Part shown: one piece after another, positions 31,220 to 39,571 of the stretch
Position numbering within the stretch: the first letter of the stretch is position 1
Layout of the letters: the number at the start of each line of letters is the position of its first letter
Assembly: GCA_051886675.1 (NCBI GenBank)
Contig: JBJEYH010000355.1
Coordinates: 1 to 40,703, forward strand
Direction of reading: 5' to 3'
Length of the DNA: 40,703 bases
DNA from: UBA11524 sp051886675
Lineage (GTDB): Bacteria; Bacillota; Clostridia; Christensenellales; Aristaeellaceae
Position numbers and translations under genes: made by a program
The notes under the pieces: generated by a model
Database searches by the model: none
What the model was told of the DNA's origin: nothing
What the model saw: only the letters and a program-made list of their open reading frames with translations

Positions 31220-31248
31220 ATTATAAGCCGGCAGGCATGAACGCGCAA
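31220..31248 (-). promoter_or_regulatory. Promoter of the glycosyltransferase gene with long leader
   Basis: On the minus strand TTGCGC (31243-31248) and perfect TATAAT (31220-31225) are 17 bases apart. The start near 31213 would give a leader of about 200 bases. The gap 31014-31365 holds this promoter, the leader and a GC-rich hairpin; I see no gene or known riboswitch. Confidence 0.65.
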
Positions 31249-31263
31249 GACAGAATCGCGCAG

Positions 31264-31303
31264 CCCTGCCCGCCGCCGCGCGGAGGGATCGGGCGGGGCA
31301 GGG
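31264..31303 (-). terminator. GC-rich hairpin after the giant lipoprotein gene, possible terminator
   Basis: CCCTGCCCGCC (31264-31274) pairs with GGGCGGGGCAGGG (31291-31303) with a bulge. No T-run follows on the minus strand, so it is at best a weak intrinsic terminator. Confidence 0.35.
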
Positions 31304-31365
31304 ATCGCCGCGCGTCCTGCCGGGCGGCCCGATGGGCGCGGAGGGAATGCGCGGCGCGTCAGGCG

Positions 31366-34300
31366 TCACTCATTCAGGATGCTGAAGATGTTCGCGAGCT
31401 CCTTCCAGTTGTTCGCCATGGCCTTGGTGATGGTCTTCGTGTCACTGCCCATGGGAATGATCTCCAGGGCAGTGGAGATGGCGCAGTCCACCGCCAGGCC
31501 CTGGATCTCTCCGGTCACAGCGCTCAGCACGTACTTTTTCTGGAACTGGGCGAATTCCCTGATGATGGCGGGCAGCTCCTCATAGCTGCTGGTGACCGAA
31601 AAATGATAGACGTTGCCGCTGTCATCGGAATAGTCGCCGGTGCCCATGCCCGTGGCATCATTGCATATGGTGGACATGTTCAGACTGAGGTGGTACCATC
31701 CGACCGTGCCGTCGCTCCGGATATAGGCGTAATAATCATCGTATTCACAGGTTACGACGGGGATGCCGGCGTAGGTTTTGGTCTTGCCATGCTCCGCCAT
31801 CATCCGCAGGATGCCCATCTGGATGCGCGCGTTCGACTCGCTGTCAATGCTGAGTGTTTTCTGGCCGAAAACATACGGATTCAGGAGCGTGAACGGCGAG
31901 CCGGAATGGTACTTCTGGAAGTTCTTGTAATTCCAGATGGCCTCCTGCGCATCAAACTGATGCTTGATCACCAGCATGGTCATGGGCGCCTGGGCGTCCA
32001 GGGTGCCGAAGCACTGCTCCTTCTGCCAGAACCAGACGCCGTGCATGTTGATCCGGTGCTGCTTCCCGTTGTCGCGGATCACAAACTGATTGCCGGCGGA
32101 GGCGCGGAAATTGCACTTGATGTCCACGTCGCCGCCGACGGAAATCACGCCGCCGGTCAGATAGCTGCTGTGATCCTTGCCCGAGTCAAAGATGAAGTCG
32201 CCGTCGGTATAGACCAGGCCGCCATCGCGCATGTCGAGAATGCCGTTGCCCTGCACCTCGATTTTCCCGGTGGCCACCAGCTTGCTGCCGGTGCACATGA
32301 CGACCCTGGCCTTGATGATGATATCGCCGTCCACGGAGATCTGGCCGCCGGTCAGGTCCATATCGCGGCTGATGGTGAGCTTTCCGTCATGGGTATAGGC
32401 GCCTGTGACGGGAATGCCGGTGTACTTGCCGTTTTCCGCCAGCTGGTCGGAGCCGGAGGCCATGGTCAGCGTGGGCGAATTCTGGGATACGGTGACCTTC
32501 TTCTGCCCATAGCTGCCGTACGCCCTGGACAGCCTGAGCAGGCTGGCGGACGATGCGTCGCTGACTTGCGTAATGGTGATGGTTGCGGTTCGGTCATCGC
32601 TGCCGGGCTCCGCGTCGGCGTTGGCATCGGCGGTGATCAGCACCCAGGCGTTCCCGCTGCCCGACGTGCTGGAGAAGGTCAGCCAGGATACGTCGGCGGA
32701 AATTTCCCAGCTGCCCTCCGAGGCGATGTACATTTCCGCACTGGATTCGTCGGAGCCCAGGCTGATGGCGTCCACGTCGACGGTCAGCAATTCCGCCTCA
32801 TCGTCGAAGGCGTTGTCGGATACCATGGCCTCCACGAGGGTCGCGCTGCCGGAGGACTGGACGGTTCTGTCGCTGGCGAAGATGTAGCCGGGCTTGGCAT
32901 ACGAGACGGTATACGTTTCGCCGCGATACACCCCCGGCACAGACCATCCGCCCATGCTGTCGGTCGTGGCCGTGGCGATGATCCGGTCCTCGTCATTCTT
33001 CACCGTGACCGTGACGCCGCTGAGCAGGTGGTCATTCGCGCTGAGGACAATCCCGTACAGCTCCGTGGCGCATTCGTCAGCATCGGCGATGAAGAACAGC
33101 TGCTCCGTCCACTTTTTGTCCGCGGCGATGCTGGGGAGCGCTTCCTGGGAGGCGCCCACCGCGATGCGGTACTGATGCCCGCTGATCCAGGTGGAGGCCG
33201 GCAGGGTGAAGGCCGTGGCCTCCCCGACGTTCTCGTGATAGATGATCAGCTGGCCGGTGGTCAGGTCGCGCAGGGAGATGATGCAGGACTGCGCCCCCGC
33301 GGCCGTCCACGCGAAGGAGACATCATCCAGCGGCAGCACGTCATTGCGCTGTGCAGGATACACGAACACTGGCTGCTGCAGCGCTTCGGCGGGCGCATCC
33401 TCGACCACGGCCTCCCCGAGCTGATGGATGGTGTATTGCGCCGCGTCATCATCGCACAGCAGCGTAATCACCGCCGTCCTTTCGCCGGAGCCCGTGTATT
33501 CGGCGAGCTGAATGGTGAGCGTGCTGCTTCCGCCGGCGCCGGATCGGCTGCTCACGGCGGCCCAGGTGCTGTCGCTGGATGCGGTCCACTGCGCCGCGGC
33601 GTCAAAGGCAAGGGTTACGGTCTGCGCGGCCTGGGCGTACGTCCCCTCGGAGGCGGCCAGCGCAAGCATCCGGCTGCCGCGCTGGGTGATGGTCAGGTCG
33701 CTGCAGATGCCGGTGTTGCTCCGGAACGCAACGACGCCCGTTCTCCCGACGCCGTCGTTCCGGGTGACAAGGAGCCGGAGCGCCTCGTCGAAGCACTCCC
33801 CGGTCACCGAGGGCGTGATCCACTCCGGACAGCTGACGATCGACCACGTCCGCGGCGACAGCACCGCGTAATCCAGGAACTGGCAGTCCGCTGACACGTC
33901 CGCCGCGTAATGGTTCTCCGCCGCCACGGAAATGGTACTGTCGTCCTCCTTGGTATAGCTGCTGATCCATTCGGCCTGTCTGCCGTCGGCATCCTGCACA
34001 AGCACCCGGACCTGGTAGCTGCCGTTGCTCCAGGGCCTGAACTGGTAGTACTTCAGCGTTTCCCAGGGTGTCTGCTGCTCGATGACCCCGTCCAGCAGCA
34101 GCTGATAGGCATAGCTGTAGCCGCCGGCGCCGCCGCACGCTGCCGCGCTGATGGAGACGCTGCCGCCGCTGTTGACCTGGCTCCAGTCCGCCGTGGCGGA
34201 TACGCTCAGCTCGTTCTGGTAGCCCATGGTGAAGTAGTAGCTGCTGCCATGGTCATAGTCGTCGCCCTCTTCGATTTCCGAGCCCAGCCAGAGCCGGTAG

Positions 34301-37300
34301 AACTTGCCCTCGGTCAGGGTGCTTTGCGGAATGGTCAGCGAGCGGGCGGTGATGCCCTGCCGGCGGTAGATGCATCGGGCGCTGGCCGTCCGCGAATCCG
34401 CTTCATACAGCAGCACCTCATACCTGCCCGTGCCGCTGCTGCTGGCGCTCCAGCTCAGCGTCAATGGGCCGTAGCCGATTTCGCCGGCGGCGCTGGGCTT
34501 CCCCGCCAGGGTGGGACTGATCAGGGACGCGACGGTGTACGGCTTTTCCTGCAGGAAGCGGATGGTGGCCACGGCGCTCCCCGTCCGGACGGTGACGGTG
34601 CCTGCGCGGGAGGAGGCCGTCTCGTTCGGGAACATGTAGACGTAGAGGAGATCGTCATGCTGCCCGTAGTGCACCAGATGCTCATCGGCAGTGTCCCCGT
34701 GCTCCAGCAGATAGTCCTCGTCAATGTACGTCCTGCCCACGGTCAGCCAGCTGGAATCGCTGCTGGCGGACCATACGCCGCTGCTCGCCACACGGTACCA
34801 GCTGCCGCTGCCGAAGGCGTCGTCCTCATAGTCGATGGCCGTCTCCCCGTCGAGGGTGACAAAGGCGTCGTCGTTTCCGGCGACAAAGTAGTAGCTGGTG
34901 GCGGTGCTCCGGCCGTTGTTGGTGCGCAGGAACTTGATCCAGTAGAGCTGTCCTTCCGTCAGGGCCAGATCGGAGAAGGTATACTGCGCCTCGCCCCTGT
35001 ACAGCGCGCCCGAGGACGCCACCACGTGTCCAGCCGAGGTGGCGCTGTACTCCATGAGGGACACGGTGTAGCGCGTGGCCTGGGGCTCGGGCGTCCAGCG
35101 GGCGGTGATGGCGGTGGTGGCGGCGGGGATCAGCGTCGGATTGCTCTTGTCGGTGGAATAGGCGGGCGCGTCCAGCGCGGGGTATTCCGGGATCGCGGCG
35201 CACTGCGTGACGGTCAGGGTGATCCCGGCATTCCCGGAGGCTGCGCGGACGGTTCCGGTGCGCTGCTCGCCGCTGTTTTGCGCAAGATGGACGGTCAGCG
35301 TGTCCCCGCTTGCGCCGGAGGCGGGGGAGAGGGTGATCCAGTCCGCGTCGGATACGGCGCTCCATGCGGCGGTGGATGTCACGGCCCAGGAGCAGCTGCA
35401 TGCCAGGTCGGAGGCGTTGCTCCACACAGGCTCGTTGCTGCCGTCGAGGTAGACGGCGTCCCCGTCGTGCACATAGAAGCTGTACTGATTGTGAAGCTCA
35501 TGCCCGTAGTCATCGCAGGCGTAGAGGATGATGTAGTGATAGTCGTCCGCCTCCGGATGCAGCCACTTCTGGGGGATCGTGACCGTATAGGAGGCCGAGC
35601 CGTCAGCGGGCACAAGGATGCTGTTGGAGATCATCCGCGTATCCAGATCGCAGGTCAGCGAGACCTCGTAGAGGGTGGCGCCCTGCACGGCGTTCCAGTT
35701 CAGCGTCATGTCGCCCCGGTCATACTGGTAGATGCTGGGGTTGGTGTAGTCGTCAGACAGGTCGGTATCGTTCAGCACCGGCTCGGCCAGGTTCGGCTCC
35801 TGGGAAACCGTCAGGGTGTAGCTGGCGCTGCCCGAGGTGATGGTCACCTGACCGCTTCTGGCGGCGCTGCCGTAGGGGTTTTCCGCAAGCCAGAGCTTGA
35901 CGTTCCTGTTGGGCGCCACGTTGCTCAGGGAGCTGCTGCTCTTCTTGAAGCTCGACCCGTCAAAGCCGATCCAGTCGACGCTGCTGGTGATCGACCAGTT
36001 CGCGCCCGCGTACACGCGGAGGGTGCAGGACTGGGTCTTGCCGCTCAGATGCGCCGTATCCGCCGCCAGCAGCGGATGCACGCCGCTGCTGCCGTAATGG
36101 ACGTCGACGTAATCCTCGGCCCTCTGGGTGACGGCGATATAGCTGACGCTGATGCCGCCGCACTGGAAGAGAATCACGGCGCTCCGGTCGCGGCCCGTCG
36201 TGTTGGCGGAGGCGGTGACGGTGGTGGTGATCTGGGTGGTCGATCCGCCTGTGGCCGCGATTTTCAGCCACGACGCGCTGGAGGAGGCTGTCCAGGAGGC
36301 GTCGCCCTGCACGGTGATGGCGCGGGTATAGGCGGTGGAGGGAATCGTCCAGGACGCGGGCTTGATGCTCCCGTCCAGGAGCACCTCGTTGGCCGTCCGG
36401 GCGGAGGCGAACTGCACATAGTAGTGCCGCTCATGCTCGCCGGAGAGCAGGGTCAGCCGGTACAGGGCGCCGGGCTCGATGGCGGAGTCGGGATCCACAT
36501 AATCGCTGAACGCACCATGGCTGTTGGAGGTATAGCCCAGATCCTCCACGAGCGTAAAGGCGCCGCTGTCATCCTTGTACCAGAGGGCCTGGGCGGCGCA
36601 GGCCTCGTAGCGGAAGAAGCCGTAGGGCAGGACGGTCGGGGCGCTTTCGCTCTCCGAGATGCCCTCGGGGAAGGTCAGGCGCGGCAGAGTGCTTGCCTGG
36701 GTCACGGTGACGACGGCTTCCGCGGCGCCGCTCCTGAGCGTGACGTGGCCGACGCGGCTGGATGCCGTGTCATTGTCCGTGGCGCGGATGGACAGCGTGC
36801 CGTAGACGTTCTTCGACTCGGTCAGCGACGTGCCGAAGGAAAGCCAGTCCGCATCCGCCGACCAGGTGTACACACCCGACGCCGCCACCGTGACGCTGGC
36901 GGAGGTGCCTTCCATCAGCACGTCGCATTCCGTGCAGCCGTTCGCCGTGACAAAGGAGGCGTCGTCCATGGCGAGCATGTAGTACCCGGTGCAGAGAATA
37001 TCATCCTCCACCTCGTATTGCCGGTAGGTGGCGGAGGAATACACATTCATGATGACGGCCTTGTACAGGGTATCATGCTTCAGCGCGACGCCCGCCGTAC
37101 CGCTGCTGATGATGGTGTAGGTGTTCTTGATATTGTCCATCCGGCAGATTTCGGCGTAGCGGCCGTCCTGCTGCCTTTCATACAGGACGATGACCACGTC
37201 GTTGCCGCCGCTTCGGTGATCGAACCGGATGCCGCTGGTGCTGATGACGGTGGGGTTCGCTTCGTCCTGCGACAGGGCAGGCTCCTCAATCCGGGCCCAG

Positions 37301-39075
37301 GTGCTGGCATCCTGGGTGATGGTGATGGTCGCCTCCCGGACGCCGTTGGATACGGTCACCGTGGCCGTGCGGGGATCGGCGAAGACAACGTCCGTCTCGT
37401 AGGCGTCCATGAAGACCGTGAGCTGCTGCTCATGCACGGAAAGGCTCAGCCAGGACGCGTCCTCCGTGGCCGTCCAGGGCAGCTCGCTGGCGATGTCGAA
37501 GACGCGCGCGGAGGCGTACATGCTGGCCTGATTCCAGATGACGCCGGCGCTGCCGTTGACGGTGAGATCCTCACTGACAGTCTCCGGCCGGATAATGAAG
37601 TAGTAGGAGCGCAGCTCGCCCTCCAGCACGTTGACCGACGACAGGTCGAGCCGGAAGAGCCGCTCGCCGTCAGCCTCCGCGAGGACCGCTTCGCTCAGCG
37701 AATAGCAGGGGGTGCGGGTCGTATCGCGCAGGCGCAGGCTCCAGTCCGCGTCCTCCATGCACCAGAGCCGGACGCCGTATTCCACGGCGTTGTCGACGGC
37801 CTCCCACGCCAGCTCGAAGCGCTGGGGGACAAAGGCGGCGGCATCGGCTTGCGCGGCGGCGAACAGGCCTGCCGGGCCTTCGGCCTGCAATACGGGCGCC
37901 TCGGGCGCAAGGACGGCGGCTTCAACAACCTGAACGGTCTTTTGGGCAGACCAGTCCGATACCCAGCGATGCTGACTGTCGTCCTCATACACGGCCCGGA
38001 TCGCAAAGTGATGGACGCCGGGCTGCAGGGAGGACACGACGGCAGTATCCGAGGTGAGCCCGCTGGCGACCGTCAGATAGCTGCCGCTGATGATTTCGGC
38101 GATCTCGTAGCTGCTGACAGGCGATACGCCGCGCCATGTGATCGACACGGTGTCCGCGGCGGTCTGCCCGAGCTTCTCAAGAGCCGCCCCGTAGGTCCAG
38201 ACATACTGCACATCGATGGCACAGGGCTCGGACACCGCGCTGCTGATCAGGATGCCATCCCCGTTGTGGATGCATGCCTGAACGCAGTACTGATGCGTGC
38301 CTTCCGCCACGGCATGCGCGCTGAAGGAATGCTCGGTGGTGGTTCCAAGCAGGGTCAGCGTATCGCCGGTCTGCTCGTAGACAAGGTACGCATAGCCGCG
38401 TTCCAGGCCTGACCAGGTGAGCGTGACCGTACCCATGCCGTTCTGCTCAGCCGGGCTGAGCACAGGGGCGGGGATGTTCCGGACGACGGTGACCGCGCAG
38501 GCGGCGGAAAGGCCGTTTTCCGTGACGGCGGTGATGGTGGCGGCGCCCTCTGCCCTGGCCGTGACAAGCCCGTCGCTGACCGACGCAATCAGGCTGTTGG
38601 ACGAATCCCATGCAACGGACGTGGCCGTGGCATCATCGGGCTCAAAGGCGGGCGTCAGGGCGCAGGCGCTTCCGATGTGCAGGGTGAGCGTATCGGGGGC
38701 CACCGAGAATCCGGTTGCCTCGATGACCTGCGCGAGATAGCCATGCCCGACCGCCCACTGATAGGCGTAGGTATCCGGAGTGGCGGAAATCTTCAGCGTC
38801 TCCAGGCCGTCAAAGGCGTCGTCGGCAATGAACGTCAGTGAAGCCGGAAGATTGATCTCCGACAGGGAGCTGTCCGCGAAGGCCCGCGACCGGATTTCCT
38901 GGATGCCCTCCGGCAGGACGACGCTGTCGATGGCGGCTGAACCGCAGAAGGCTTCGGCCTCGATGACGCGCAGCGATGCCGGCATGGCTAATACAGCCTC
39001 CGCCAGGGCCGGGCGCTGACAGCCTGCCAGCAGCATCAGAAGCAGCGCGAGTGCAGCAAGACGACGGATCTTCAT
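31366..39075 (-). CDS. Giant multidomain surface lipoprotein with BACON-like repeats
   Basis: This 2569-residue protein starts with a lipoprotein signal, MKIRRLAALALLLMLLAGC, with lipobox LAGC (Cys19). Domains, approximate: BspA-type leucine-rich repeat (LRR_5) at 33-100; bacterial Ig-like BIG2 at 120-198; FN3-like beta modules at 200-500; about nine BACON-like repeats between 520 and 2185, each with a W.ASW.. motif and ending in TVTQ or similar, alternating with FN3-like modules; a carboxypeptidase-regulatory-like domain at 2005-2082; a beta-helix-like stretch at 2198-2320 (GGQISVDGDIIIKA, GGVISVGGDVDIK); and an unassigned C-terminus. It should be anchored on the outer membrane face and bind glycans or other surfaces. 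The ATG at 39075 follows GGGAGG at 7 bases; the in-frame extension upstream to 39357 lacks a signal peptide and lies in the leader. Confidence 0.88.
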   Translation of the reverse strand: MKIRRLAALALLLMLLAGCQRPALAEAVLAMPASLRVIEAEAFCGSAAIDSVVLPEGIQEIRSRAFADSSLSEINLPASLTFIADDAFDGLETLKISATPDTYAYQWAVGHGYLAQVIEATGFSVAPDTLTLHIGSACALTPAFEPDDATATSVAWDSSNSLIASVSDGLVTARAEGAATITAVTENGLSAACAVTVVRNIPAPVLSPAEQNGMGTVTLTWSGLERGYAYLVYEQTGDTLTLLGTTTEHSFSAHAVAEGTHQYCVQACIHNGDGILISSAVSEPCAIDVQYVWTYGAALEKLGQTAADTVSITWRGVSPVSSYEIAEIISGSYLTVASGLTSDTAVVSSLQPGVHHFAIRAVYEDDSQHRWVSDWSAQKTVQVVEAAVLAPEAPVLQAEGPAGLFAAAQADAAAFVPQRFELAWEAVDNAVEYGVRLWCMEDADWSLRLRDTTRTPCYSLSEAVLAEADGERLFRLDLSSVNVLEGELRSYYFIIRPETVSEDLTVNGSAGVIWNQASMYASARVFDIASELPWTATEDASWLSLSVHEQQLTVFMDAYETDVVFADPRTATVTVSNGVREATITITQDASTWARIEEPALSQDEANPTVISTSGIRFDHRSGGNDVVIVLYERQQDGRYAEICRMDNIKNTYTIISSGTAGVALKHDTLYKAVIMNVYSSATYRQYEVEDDILCTGYYMLAMDDASFVTANGCTECDVLMEGTSASVTVAASGVYTWSADADWLSFGTSLTESKNVYGTLSIRATDNDTASSRVGHVTLRSGAAEAVVTVTQASTLPRLTFPEGISESESAPTVLPYGFFRYEACAAQALWYKDDSGAFTLVEDLGYTSNSHGAFSDYVDPDSAIEPGALYRLTLLSGEHERHYYVQFASARTANEVLLDGSIKPASWTIPSTAYTRAITVQGDASWTASSSASWLKIAATGGSTTQITTTVTASANTTGRDRSAVILFQCGGISVSYIAVTQRAEDYVDVHYGSSGVHPLLAADTAHLSGKTQSCTLRVYAGANWSITSSVDWIGFDGSSFKKSSSSLSNVAPNRNVKLWLAENPYGSAARSGQVTITSGSASYTLTVSQEPNLAEPVLNDTDLSDDYTNPSIYQYDRGDMTLNWNAVQGATLYEVSLTCDLDTRMISNSILVPADGSASYTVTIPQKWLHPEADDYHYIILYACDDYGHELHNQYSFYVHDGDAVYLDGSNEPVWSNASDLACSCSWAVTSTAAWSAVSDADWITLSPASGASGDTLTVHLAQNSGEQRTGTVRAASGNAGITLTVTQCAAIPEYPALDAPAYSTDKSNPTLIPAATTAITARWTPEPQATRYTVSLMEYSATSAGHVVASSGALYRGEAQYTFSDLALTEGQLYWIKFLRTNNGRSTATSYYFVAGNDDAFVTLDGETAIDYEDDAFGSGSWYRVASSGVWSASSDSSWLTVGRTYIDEDYLLEHGDTADEHLVHYGQHDDLLYVYMFPNETASSRAGTVTVRTGSAVATIRFLQEKPYTVASLISPTLAGKPSAAGEIGYGPLTLSWSASSSGTGRYEVLLYEADSRTASARCIYRRQGITARSLTIPQSTLTEGKFYRLWLGSEIEEGDDYDHGSSYYFTMGYQNELSVSATADWSQVNSGGSVSISAAACGGAGGYSYAYQLLLDGVIEQQTPWETLKYYQFRPWSNGSYQVRVLVQDADGRQAEWISSYTKEDDSTISVAAENHYAADVSADCQFLDYAVLSPRTWSIVSCPEWITPSVTGECFDEALRLLVTRNDGVGRTGVVAFRSNTGICSDLTITQRGSRMLALAASEGTYAQAAQTVTLAFDAAAQWTASSDSTWAAVSSRSGAGGSSTLTIQLAEYTGSGERTAVITLLCDDDAAQYTIHQLGEAVVEDAPAEALQQPVFVYPAQRNDVLPLDDVSFAWTAAGAQSCIISLRDLTTGQLIIYHENVGEATAFTLPASTWISGHQYRIAVGASQEALPSIAADKKWTEQLFFIADADECATELYGIVLSANDHLLSGVTVTVKNDEDRIIATATTDSMGGWSVPGVYRGETYTVSYAKPGYIFASDRTVQSSGSATLVEAMVSDNAFDDEAELLTVDVDAISLGSDESSAEMYIASEGSWEISADVSWLTFSSTSGSGNAWVLITADANADAEPGSDDRTATITITQVSDASSASLLRLSRAYGSYGQKKVTVSQNSPTLTMASGSDQLAENGKYTGIPVTGAYTHDGKLTISRDMDLTGGQISVDGDIIIKARVVMCTGSKLVATGKIEVQGNGILDMRDGGLVYTDGDFIFDSGKDHSSYLTGGVISVGGDVDIKCNFRASAGNQFVIRDNGKQHRINMHGVWFWQKEQCFGTLDAQAPMTMLVIKHQFDAQEAIWNYKNFQKYHSGSPFTLLNPYVFGQKTLSIDSESNARIQMGILRMMAEHGKTKTYAGIPVVTCEYDDYYAYIRSDGTVGWYHLSLNMSTICNDATGMGTGDYSDDSGNVYHFSVTSSYEELPAIIREFAQFQKKYVLSAVTGEIQGLAVDCAISTALEIIPMGSDTKTITKAMANNWKELANIFSILNE

Positions 39076-39366
39076 AGAACGACCTCCCTGAAACTGATAC
39101 AGATTGGACAGATGATGCATGACGGGGTCATGGCCCGGCGGAAGCAGGCGTCCGGCAAGCCTTCGGCCGCCAGGGATGCCCGGATGCGGCAAACAGCCTG
39201 ACCCCCTGCCGGACAGTGGAAGCAGGTTCATGAAAGGCACCAATCCGCACAGGACACTGTTTTGAACGGAGGCGCAGGGTGTTTTCTGCGGGGGATGAGG
39301 GGGGATCACTGCAGGGCATCCTCCGTGCGGAAACGGATGAAGAATGCTAATGGTCACTCAATGTGC
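39076..39366 (-). other. Long leader of the giant lipoprotein gene, no gene seen
   Basis: About 285 bases separate the likely transcription start (near 39360) from the ATG at 39075. The stretch is GC-rich with short inverted repeats such as CACTGTCCG/CACTGTCCTG direct copies, but I recognise no riboswitch class. It is open in the same frame as the lipoprotein, though the encoded residues look random. Confidence 0.4.
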
Positions 39367-39395
39367 ATTATAACATTGACCGGCTGCGCATGCAA
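39358..39395 (-). promoter_or_regulatory. Promoter of the giant lipoprotein gene with palindrome over the -10 box
   Basis: On the minus strand TTGCAT (39390-39395) and perfect TATAAT (39367-39372) are 17 bases apart. The 7-bp inverted arms TCAATGT (39358-39364) and ACATTGA (39373-39379) enclose the -10 box, the same design as in the kinase-operon promoter. Confidence 0.65.
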
Positions 39396-39524
39396 CAGGA
39401 AGCGGTGCGGGCAGCGGGAATACAGGCATTTTTTCGCTGAAGGCTACGGGTCAGGCAATGCTGTCCATGTCTTTGCAGGGCTGGCGGAGGGAAGGACGGT
39501 AACCGCTCAATAATCCCCCGATAC

Positions 39525-39571
39525 AGAAAAGTCGTGGTTCCCGGTACTCACACTGCCGAGAACCACGACTT
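39525..39571 (-). terminator. Transposase terminator overlapping the end of the coding region
   Basis: AAGTCGTGGTTC (39529-39540) and GAACCACGACTT (39560-39571) form a perfect 12-bp stem; on the minus strand TTTT follows. The upstream arm encodes the last residues (KSWFS) of the transposase and the stop codon lies in the loop. Confidence 0.8.

Noticed and set aside
30892..31248. A 118-codon minus-strand frame upstream of the glycosyltransferase gene
   Set aside because: It starts on the -35 box of the likely promoter, has no ribosome binding site and overlaps the glycosyltransferase start in another frame.
31021..33894. A 957-codon open frame on the plus strand
   Set aside because: Low-complexity translation opposite the lipoprotein and glycosyltransferase leader; an antisense shadow.
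33910..38412. A 1500-codon open frame on the plus strand, opposite the giant lipoprotein gene
   Set aside because: Its product is Gly/Ala/Arg/His-rich without domain motifs. High GC content keeps antisense frames open; the minus-strand frame has the lipoprotein signal, repeats and ribosome binding site.
39076..39357. N-terminal extension of the giant lipoprotein
   Set aside because: Starting at 39357 would bury the signal peptide and lipobox; the ATG at 39075 has a good ribosome binding site.
39076..39366. Riboswitch in the long leader of the giant gene
   Set aside because: Only short inverted and direct repeats are seen; no conserved core of a riboswitch class that I know.
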